From positions 1-64,000 of the forward strand of contig CAJULM010000002.1 in NCBI GenBank assembly GCA_910587285.1: a stretch of 64,000 bases of DNA. The letters are read 5' to 3'. Both the position numbers and the translations under genes were made by a program. Below, one piece after another: positions 58,168 through 64,000 of the stretch (the stretch's first letter is position 1; each line of letters starts with the position of its first letter). The notes under the pieces were generated by a model, which did not search any database, was not told where the DNA came from, and was given only the letters and a program-made list of their open reading frames with translations. This DNA is from an uncultured Oscillospiraceae bacterium (GTDB taxonomy: Bacteria; Bacillota; Clostridia; Oscillospirales; Oscillospiraceae).

Positions 58168-59193
58168 TTACTCGCTCCTTTGTTCGGCCGAATAGCAAAC
58201 CTCGTCTATCTTGATGGCCATGTTTTTCTTGTGGGTCCCCATGCGTCCGGTGAACCATTGGTAGCCGCCGATCTCCAAAAATACCGGCGAATCCTTCGGC
58301 CTTCCCAGGTCCAGCACATCTCCCACGTTCAGGTGATAGATGTCGCTGAGCAGCAACTGGGTATCGCCCAGCTGGGCGATGATCTCCAAGCTGGAGTCCC
58401 GTAATTGATCGAAAATCTCCTCGGAGTTGTCCTCGCTGGCCGCCTTGCGCCCCATGCTCTCCCGGTTGACCTCGCCGAAAACGCTCATCAGAACGCTGCC
58501 GGGGAGCACCACGCTCATGCGTCCCTCGTTTCCGCCGAAGGTCAGCTTCATATCCACCAGCACCACTGTCTCGTCCAGGTTCAGCAGCTGAACCAGGGTC
58601 GGATTGACCTGGGTGCGGTTGTACTCAAAGCTGATGGGCACATAGTTTTCCCAGCTGCTGCCCATCAGGGTGATGATGTCCTTGAGCAGCAGTTCATACA
58701 GCTGAAGCTCCAAATCAGTATAGGCATACCCTATAGGGACCTCATGAGAGCTCTCCTCCTCGCTGCCCATCATCCGGTCCATCATCCCCAGAGCTGTGGA
58801 GGTAGACAAATACACCATCACTTGGTCCTCCGCAATGGTGTCCACACCGTCCTCCTCGCGGGGGTGGATGGTGACATCCACCATCGCCAGCACGTCCCCT
58901 TCGCTCAAGGCGTTGTTGAACTCGTAGAACTTCTGTTCCTCGATGCTCTCCACCTCAATTTCGCAGGTGGTGCGAAGCTGAGCGTTGAGCCGGGAGCTGA
59001 CGACGCGAGTATAGTTCTCAAAGATGCCGTTGAGCATCTTGATGCGGTCCTTGGTAAACTTGCGGGGGGTGGTGAAGTCATACTTCCGGTACTTTTTCTC
59101 CGGCTGTTTGTTCTCCGCCTGGTCCGCATTGTCACCGCTGCGCATGGAGTTCAACAACGCGTCGATTTGACTTTGTGACAATACCTCGGACAT
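58168..59193 (-). CDS. fliM: Flagellar motor switch protein FliM
   Basis: A 341-aa C-ring protein. N-terminal CheY-P docking peptide LSQSQIDALLNSM (5-17), central CheC-like domain and C-terminal SpoA/FliN-like domain (YHLNVGDVLDLGRPKDSPVFLEIG). GAGGTGATTCG precedes the ATG. fliL, which often precedes fliM, is absent. Confidence 0.97.
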   Translation of the reverse strand: MSEVLSQSQIDALLNSMRSGDNADQAENKQPEKKYRKYDFTTPRKFTKDRIKMLNGIFENYTRVVSSRLNAQLRTTCEIEVESIEEQKFYEFNNALSEGDVLAMVDVTIHPREEDGVDTIAEDQVMVYLSTSTALGMMDRMMGSEEESSHEVPIGYAYTDLELQLYELLLKDIITLMGSSWENYVPISFEYNRTQVNPTLVQLLNLDETVVLVDMKLTFGGNEGRMSVVLPGSVLMSVFGEVNRESMGRKAASEDNSEEIFDQLRDSSLEIIAQLGDTQLLLSDIYHLNVGDVLDLGRPKDSPVFLEIGGYQWFTGRMGTHKKNMAIKIDEVCYSAEQRSE

Positions 59194-59222
59194 CGAATCA
59201 CCTCACCTGGTCTGCGTAATTT

Positions 59223-60047
59223 TTACGGTTCCTGTGTACTGGTCGGCTCCTGGCCCTCCTCGGGCTGCTCCTTCGTGGTCGTATACTGGGAGAGCGTCTG
59301 CTCCCAGGACTCCATCTCCGTCTTCAAATCCCGGCCGGTAATCACCATTTCCACCCGGCGGTTGGCCCAGCGGTTTTCTTCATCGTTTTTGGCTATGGGG
59401 TGCCACTGGCCCCAGCCCACGCTACAAATGCGGGCGGGATGAATGGCGCTGTTGTCCTGGAGGAAGGTCGCCACCATGGCGGCTCGGTTGCCGGCCAGCT
59501 GCCGGTCGCCCCAGGTCTCATTGGGCCGGTTGTCATACTGCTGGGCGGTGTGTCCCTCGATTCTGATCTCCTCAATGGCGTCCTCCGCCTGATCCAGAAT
59601 CATACATACCTGGCTCAGAATTTCCTGCGCCGCGGGCTGCAGCTTATAGCTGTCCCCGGCAAAAAAAGCCGTGTCGCTGAACTTCACGTAGATCTTGCCG
59701 CCCTCCATGGTCACCGCGATGGAGCTTTCCAGCCCCTCAGCGGCGGTGTAGCTCTCCAGCCGCTGAAACAGCGCCTCAATCATATCGTCAATGGACTCCT
59801 GCTGATACTCCAAGGTATCCTGGCCGGGATTCTCAATATCCTCCGCCAAAGGGCCGTCGTTGCCGGAGTTCTCGGTGGGAGTCAGGGTGGCGTTGGGATT
59901 AAAGCTGGTGACAATAGCCCTCCATTTCTCCTCGCTTATCGTGGACATGGAGTAAAGCAGCACAAAGAAACACAGCAGCAGCGTGACCATGTCGCCGTAT
60001 GTATCCATCCAGTTGGCGCCGCCGCCCCCGCTTTTTTTCTTTTTCAC
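59223..60047 (-). CDS. motB: Stator protein MotB
   Basis: A 274-aa protein with one N-terminal membrane helix carrying the proton/sodium-binding Asp (WMDTYGDMVTLLLCFFVLLYSM) and a C-terminal OmpA-like peptidoglycan-binding domain (IRIEGHTAQQY, RQLAGNRAAMV, NRRVEMVI). It starts with GTG 60047, 11 bp after AAGGAG. A Glu/Gln/Thr-rich tail ends the protein. Confidence 0.95.
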   Translation of the reverse strand: MKKKKSGGGGANWMDTYGDMVTLLLCFFVLLYSMSTISEEKWRAIVTSFNPNATLTPTENSGNDGPLAEDIENPGQDTLEYQQESIDDMIEALFQRLESYTAAEGLESSIAVTMEGGKIYVKFSDTAFFAGDSYKLQPAAQEILSQVCMILDQAEDAIEEIRIEGHTAQQYDNRPNETWGDRQLAGNRAAMVATFLQDNSAIHPARICSVGWGQWHPIAKNDEENRWANRRVEMVITGRDLKTEMESWEQTLSQYTTTKEQPEEGQEPTSTQEP

Positions 60048-60083
60048 GATGATTTCAACTCCTTAGCCCGTATGTCAAGAATC

Positions 60084-60929
60084 TTATTCCCCGCCGCCGG
60101 ACTTGGCGCCGCCCTCAACGCGCTTGTTCTGGGGCACGTAGGTGAGCAGCTTCTCCCGCAGCGCCTTGGGGTTCTCGCCGGACTGGATGGACATGATGCC
60201 CTCCACGATGATCTGCTTGCACAGCACTTCCTCGCTGTCCCGGATACGCAGGTTGTTGGCGATAGGGCCGAACAGCATATGGGCCATGATACAGCCGTAC
60301 AAGGTGGTAATCAGAGCGGTGCCCATGTCCTTACCCAAGGTAGAGCCGCCGTCTCCGCCGATCTCCATGTTGTTCAGCATATTGATCAGACCCACCAGCG
60401 TACCCACCATGCCGAAGGCCGGGGCCACGGCGCCCGCCTTGTCGTAAAGGGCGGCGGCGTCCTCGTGCCGGGCGGACATACACTCGATGTCGTTCTCCAG
60501 AATGGCGCGGACCTTGTCCGGGTCGTTGGCGTCCACGATGAGCATGATGGCCTGCTTGAAGAAGGGGTCCTCCTGCTCGTTGGCCTTGCCCTCCAGGGCC
60601 AGCAGACCGTTCTTACGGGCCGTCTGGGCCAGGTCCACCAGCTGGTCGATGAACTTCATGGGATCGAACTTCTTGGCGTTGAGCATGATGCCGAAGTGCT
60701 TGGGAATGGACGCCAGCGTACTGCCCGGGAAGCTGGCCACCACGATGGCCATGGTACAGCCAATGACGATGAAGATACTGGCCGCGTCAAAGAAGTTCCA
60801 CAGGTTGGTAGGGGTGAAGGTGATGGGTTCCAGCCCCGCCGCCTTGGGGCCGATGTTGATACCCAGCACACAGCCCACCAAGAACACCACGAGGGCCAGC
60901 ACAACGCCGATGATATAGGTGATATTCAT
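60084..60929 (-). CDS. motA: Stator protein MotA
   Basis: A 281-aa protein with four membrane helices; the conserved PAFGMVGTLVGLINMLNNM marks the third helix, and the basic cytoplasmic loop contacts the rotor. GGAGGTAGTGCGATAGT precedes the ATG. It is upstream of motB as usual. Confidence 0.95.
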   Translation of the reverse strand: MNITYIIGVVLALVVFLVGCVLGINIGPKAAGLEPITFTPTNLWNFFDAASIFIVIGCTMAIVVASFPGSTLASIPKHFGIMLNAKKFDPMKFIDQLVDLAQTARKNGLLALEGKANEQEDPFFKQAIMLIVDANDPDKVRAILENDIECMSARHEDAAALYDKAGAVAPAFGMVGTLVGLINMLNNMEIGGDGGSTLGKDMGTALITTLYGCIMAHMLFGPIANNLRIRDSEEVLCKQIIVEGIMSIQSGENPKALREKLLTYVPQNKRVEGGAKSGGGE

Positions 60930-60988
60930 ACTATCGCACTACCTCCAAAACGGGCGGGGGCGCAGCCCAGCCGCCGGTTCTCTCTTTG

Positions 60989-61204
60989 TTACCGTTTGTC
61001 TACAACGGTGATCTCGCGCTGAATATCCATCACCTTGGCGTTGTAGCGCGCGATCTTATCAATGATCTCCTCCGTGCTCTCCCGGACGAGGTAAAAGTCG
61101 TGGTTCATCATGACGATCTTGGATTCGGGGATGCTTTCAATATACTCGATTTGCAGATGGTTGACAAGGAATTTTTCGTGATTTCGTTTTGTCAGGACGA
61201 TCAT
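60989..61204 (-). CDS. flbD: Flagellar protein FlbD (SwrD type)
   Basis: A 71-aa protein with the FlbD/SwrD signature MIVLTKRN and FLVNHLQIEYIE. The Bacillus homologue SwrD raises motor torque. It stands between flgE and motA; 98 bp upstream contain a GC-rich hairpin. Confidence 0.9.
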   Translation of the reverse strand: MIVLTKRNHEKFLVNHLQIEYIESIPESKIVMMNHDFYLVRESTEEIIDKIARYNAKVMDIQREITVVDKR

Positions 61205-61250
61205 GAGGCAAACCTCCTTTTCCTTTGGATGGGGCAGGAGCTTATCGCGC

Positions 61251-61280
61251 CGGACCGGGGGACGGGCCTCCCCCGGTCCG
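61251..61280. terminator. Intercistronic hairpin between flgE and flbD
   Basis: CGGACCGGGGG (61251-61261) and CCCCCGGTCCG (61270-61280) form a perfect 11-bp stem. No T-run follows on the minus strand, so attenuation, processing or protection of the abundant flgE message is more likely than full termination. Confidence 0.5.
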
Positions 61281-61302
61281 CGCCTTGTTTACGTGCTTAG
61301 AA

Positions 61303-62580
61303 TCAGCGCTTCATGTTGACCAGTTCCTCCAGCATGGAGTCGGTCACGGTGATGATACGGGTGTTTGCCTGATAGCCGCGCTGGGTGACGATCATGTTGG
61401 CGATCTCCTGGGCCAAGTCGGTCTTGGACATCTCCAGGCCGTTGGACAGTAGGCCGGTGTCTCCGCCGTTGCGCAGGCGCAGGCCGTCCGCCGGAGCCGC
61501 AGGGGCCGCGTCCGGGTCATTGGGGTCCTGGACTCCCGCCTGCCGCAGAGAGGCGTTCACATGGGTGAGGCCCAGGTCCTCGGCGCCGCCGCCCAAAATG
61601 GAGACGGTCAGGTCGCCCGAGCCGTTTCCGGCGGTGTAGTAGCTGCTGCCGATCTGGGTGACGCCGTTGGGGTTGGTCACCTGGCCCACCGCCACGCAGC
61701 CGATGGTGACCAGCTCCTTGGTGGCGTTGCTCCGGCCGGTGATGAGGCCGGTCTTTTGGTCCACGGTGATGCCGGTAAACTGAGCCTTGGTGTAGGGCAC
61801 GTTTTCAAACTGCGGCGGATCAACGGGCTGACCATCCTCGCCCAAAACCGGAACCTGCTCATAGGCGTCTGCCACCCGTCCGCCGGCAGTGGGGTCCTGG
61901 AAAGCATAGGCGATCTCCACCACTTCTTTGGCGGTGGTGTCCGCAGGCTGGGTGCCGTCGTCATTGGGCGGCACTTCCTCGCCGTCCGCATTGTAGTACT
62001 TGGTCACCGTCCGCTCTCCGGGGAAACGGATGGGCACCAACTGATCGCTGAAAATGGGGTCGCCCGCCTTCTTCCCGGCGGGGATTACCTGGTGGTCCGC
62101 ATCGCCGTACACGCCGATGCACATAAAGCCGTAGACGCACAGGTCGTTGTTGGTGAGGTAGCCGTCCGCTTTAAAGCCGAAGTTACCCAGCCGGGTCAGG
62201 GTGAGGGAGGTGAGCTTGCTCACGTCGGCGTCCGAGCCGTCAAAGTTGTTGGCCACGTCCTTGTTGCCCATGAGGAAGAAGCCGTCGCCGTCCAGCATCA
62301 TGTCGGTGGCATTGCCGGTGACGGAGTAGTTGCCGGTGCTCATGTCGATGTCCACGCTGCCCATATTGGCGCCGTAGCCAATCTGGGAGGGGTTCTTGCC
62401 GCCGATGGTCTGGGTGCCGTTGGAGCCGCCGGACATTGTGGTGTAGATGGCGGTTTTAAACACGGAACGGGCGGCCTTATAGCTCTGGGTGTTCACGTTT
62501 GCCACATTGTTGCCGATCACGTTCAGGTTTTGCATATGGGTCTTCAAGCCCGCGATGGCCGCGTACATAGAACCAGTCAT
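61303..62580 (-). CDS. flgE: Flagellar hook protein FlgE
   Basis: A 425-aa hook protein with the N-terminal AIAGLKTHMQNLNVIGNNVANVNTQSYK and the C-terminal EMSKTDLAQEIANMIVTQRGYQANTRIITVTDSML. The middle (about 110-370) is a variable hook-surface domain. It follows the TIGR02530-type gene after 99 bp with AAAGGAG upstream. Confidence 0.94.
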   Translation of the reverse strand: MTGSMYAAIAGLKTHMQNLNVIGNNVANVNTQSYKAARSVFKTAIYTTMSGGSNGTQTIGGKNPSQIGYGANMGSVDIDMSTGNYSVTGNATDMMLDGDGFFLMGNKDVANNFDGSDADVSKLTSLTLTRLGNFGFKADGYLTNNDLCVYGFMCIGVYGDADHQVIPAGKKAGDPIFSDQLVPIRFPGERTVTKYYNADGEEVPPNDDGTQPADTTAKEVVEIAYAFQDPTAGGRVADAYEQVPVLGEDGQPVDPPQFENVPYTKAQFTGITVDQKTGLITGRSNATKELVTIGCVAVGQVTNPNGVTQIGSSYYTAGNGSGDLTVSILGGGAEDLGLTHVNASLRQAGVQDPNDPDAAPAAPADGLRLRNGGDTGLLSNGLEMSKTDLAQEIANMIVTQRGYQANTRIITVTDSMLEELVNMKR

Positions 62581-62616
62581 GATTAATTCTTAACTCCTTT
62601 CGGTTTTGGCGCCGCC

Positions 62617-62643
62617 CGGCCCCCATCAGTCGGACGGGGGCCG
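62617..62643. terminator. Intercistronic hairpin upstream of flgE
   Basis: CGGCCCCC (62617-62624) and GGGGGCCG (62636-62643) can pair across an 11-nt loop in the gap before flgE. It has no T-run and may be a processing or stability element. Confidence 0.4.
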
Positions 62644-62679
62644 AAGGCCTCCGAAATCGGTCCTGCCTTCTGTATCATA

Positions 62680-63078
62680 TTACAGGAACACGGCGCCGTC
62701 AATGTTGGTAAAGATATTTTGTCTCATTTCCTCCTGGGTAATGGTGGTAATGACCTTTGCATTGGGCACATTGATGATAAATGCCCTTGACCCATCCATT
62801 GCCAGGATGTTAGTGGCTCCTTTTTCCTGGGCACGAATCACGCTGCCCGCCAGCTGATCCATCAGATCGGGGGTCACTTCGATGCCCCGCTCCTGTGCCC
62901 GGGAGATGGCGTGCTTGGAAAACTCCACGCCCTGGGTTTGTTGTATTTGCTGCTCCTGGCCGCTTCTGACCAGCTCCTGCTGGAGCATGGCTCCGAATGC
63001 GCCGCCCGGTCCCCGCCGCTGTACCTGGGTTTCGGGCGCGGGTGTGCGCGGCTGCAGCCCCGATACACGCTGGATCAT
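62680..63078 (-). CDS. Flagellar operon protein of the TIGR02530 family
   Basis: A 132-aa protein with VEFSKHAISRAQERGIEVTPD and IFTNIDGAVFL, typical of the conserved small gene between flgD and flgE in Firmicutes. Its function is unknown; it may assist hook-cap or hook assembly. GAGGTG lies seven bases before ATG 63078. Confidence 0.88.
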   Translation of the reverse strand: MIQRVSGLQPRTPAPETQVQRRGPGGAFGAMLQQELVRSGQEQQIQQTQGVEFSKHAISRAQERGIEVTPDLMDQLAGSVIRAQEKGATNILAMDGSRAFIINVPNAKVITTITQEEMRQNIFTNIDGAVFL

Positions 63079-63099
63079 CTCATGTCACCTCAGTTTCCG

Positions 63100-63759
63100 T
63101 CAGGTCGTGAATCCGCTCAGATTCTGCTGCTCCGTTCCGCCGGCTCCCTCTGCTGGGGGTGTGGCGCCGCCGTCGCCGTTGTCGGGGCCTTCCACATTAC
63201 CGCCCTCGCCGTCGCCGGAACCTTCTACGTTACCGCCCTCGCCGCTGCCGGGGCCTTCCACGCTGCCATCGTCGCCGTCCCCGTCACCGTCTTCGCCCTC
63301 GCCTTCGCCGGGCTTATCGGGGTCCTTGATGTCGGGCAGCTTGCCCACCGCCATAATTTGGTTCAGGCCGTAGGTCTGGCCATCGCTGCCAAAAATCACT
63401 TGCTGGCCGTTGAGCACACCAGTGCCCATCACCAGAATTTCCCGCTCCTCCAGGCTGTCGCCCTGAACGATGCCGATGGTGACCACCTTGCCCACCAAAG
63501 AACTGGCGTAGCTCATGATGCTGGTTTCCGTCATGTTGCTGATGGCGGAGATCATCTGCATCTGAACCATTTGGTTCATCATCTCGCTGGTGTCCATGGT
63601 GTCGTCAATCGTCTGATTCTGAAGCTGCACCACCATCAGCGTGAGGAAGTCCTGCATATTCAGCTCGGTGTTTCCCGGGCGGCTGTTGCTGTACTTCGGC
63701 ACAGGAATGTTGGACGAACCCACCAAGCCGCCAATGTCGGCCATTGAATTAGTGCCCAT
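63100..63759 (-). CDS. flgD: Hook cap protein FlgD with acidic repeat tail
   Basis: A 219-aa protein. The N-terminal ~80 residues are canonical FlgD (LNMQDFLTLMVVQLQNQTIDDTMDTSEMMNQMVQMQMI), followed by a short beta region with LVGKVVTIG. From about residue 145 the usual Tudor/FN3-like domains are missing and replaced by a Gly/Glu/Asp-rich repeat tail. AAAGGAG precedes the ATG by eight bases. Confidence 0.9.
   Translation of the reverse strand: MGTNSMADIGGLVGSSNIPVPKYSNSRPGNTELNMQDFLTLMVVQLQNQTIDDTMDTSEMMNQMVQMQMISAISNMTETSIMSYASSLVGKVVTIGIVQGDSLEEREILVMGTGVLNGQQVIFGSDGQTYGLNQIMAVGKLPDIKDPDKPGEGEGEDGDGDGDDGSVEGPGSGEGGNVEGSGDGEGGNVEGPDNGDGGATPPAEGAGGTEQQNLSGFTT
63145..63324 (-). repeat. Low-complexity repeats in the FlgD tail
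   Basis: About 33-bp direct repeats encode an 11-residue unit (GxGEGGNVEGx type) within codons ~145-205 of flgD. Such DNA can change in copy number. Confidence 0.75.
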
Positions 63760-63777
63760 CGTATGTGCTCCTTTCTA

Positions 63778-64000
63778 TCAAGCTTCCCCGTCGCTGGGGA
63801 TCAGGCCCAGCCGCAGCTGCTGCATAAAATCCTGGCTGCCGGCGGGGTGCTCCCGGCGCTGCTGCCGGCGCTCCTCCTGGCCGCCCTGGGCGTGGCCGTT
63901 GTGGCCGTCGTAGTTTTGCTGCTGCTGGTTCTGCTGGCTCTCCTGTCCGCGCTGGACGTCCACTTCCACGCTCTGCTGGGTGCGGCTGCTGAGCAGTCCC
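63778..64000 (-). CDS. fliK: C-terminal end of hook-length control protein FliK (partial)
   Basis: Only the last 73 codons are in the window; the gene continues beyond 64000. Visible residues LLSSRTQQSVEVDVQRG, then a Gln/Asn/Gly-rich tail and DFMQQLRLGLI. The position directly upstream of flgD fits fliK of the Firmicutes fla/che operon. Identification relies mainly on position. Confidence 0.7.
   Translation of the reverse strand, partial: GLLSSRTQQSVEVDVQRGQESQQNQQQQNYDGHNGHAQGGQEERRQQRREHPAGSQDFMQQLRLGLIPSDGEA

Noticed and set aside
63145..63324. Short direct repeats considered as CRISPR
   Set aside because: The repeats are contiguous, in frame with flgD, and have no spacers; they encode an acidic Gly-rich tail.

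Overview
This window reads as chromosomal DNA of a GC-rich, motile, Gram-positive anaerobe of the class Clostridia, most likely in the Oscillospirales (Oscillibacter/Intestinimonas-like). The evidence is the Firmicutes-type flagellar set (FliY with CheC motifs, CheC, CheD, CheV, FliW, CsrA, a YviE-like protein and the YlqG/YlqH pair), SLH-domain surface proteins, AGGAGG-type ribosome binding sites and GC-rich codon use. The genus is an inference. No tRNA, rRNA, CRISPR array or insertion sequence was seen.

Layout. (1) 1-7.8 kb: cinA on the minus strand, divergent from a PAS/AAA+ sigma-54 activator; the activator is followed by a -24/-12 promoter with three palindromic activator-like sites and a four-gene catabolic unit (sodium:solute symporter, M20 dipeptidase of the PepD type, AtuA/DUF1446 protein, small AtuA-associated protein). 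(2) 7.8-20.1 kb, minus strand: a FliK-like gene, a free FlhB C-terminal domain protein, a PilZ protein, two very large SLH surface proteins and a second PilZ protein. (3) 20.1-31.3 kb, plus strand: cheA-cheW-cheR-cheB from a sigma-28-like promoter, then flgM-flgN-flgK-flgL-yviE-fliW-csrA-yjfB from another. (4) 31.3-45 kb: a patchwork of a ClpB-type single AAA+ protein (probable CTG start), a lysine-rich membrane protein with an FtsA-like ATPase, a chemoreceptor with an unusual FtsE-like ATPase, a C39-like peptidase, fliD-fliS-fliT-like from a third sigma-28-like promoter, and a ParA/ComFB-domain pair. (5) 45-64 kb, minus strand: one long fla/che operon in transcription order fliK(partial)-flgD-TIGR02530 gene-flgE-flbD-motA-motB-fliM-fliY-cheY-fliO-fliP-fliQ-fliR-flhB-flhA-sigD-flgF-flgG-cheC-cheD-cheV-EAL/HDOD gene.

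How it fits together. The long operon builds the basal body, export gate, stator, switch and sigma-28. Sigma-28, held by FlgM, would then switch on the cheA, flgM and fliD units, each of which carries a CTTA-N16/17-GCCGATAA-like promoter. FliW/CsrA adds flagellin-homeostasis control, but no flagellin gene lies in the window. Two PilZ proteins, a ComFB-domain protein and a degenerate EAL-HDOD protein suggest cyclic-di-GMP input, although no GGDEF gene is present. fliL, flhF and flhG are absent from their usual places. The points most worth following are the sigma-54 catabolic unit and its operators, the PilZ/S-layer/export-switch operon, the ParA-ComFB pair, the two internal FliM-N-like peptides in FliY, and the CTG-started AAA+ protein.
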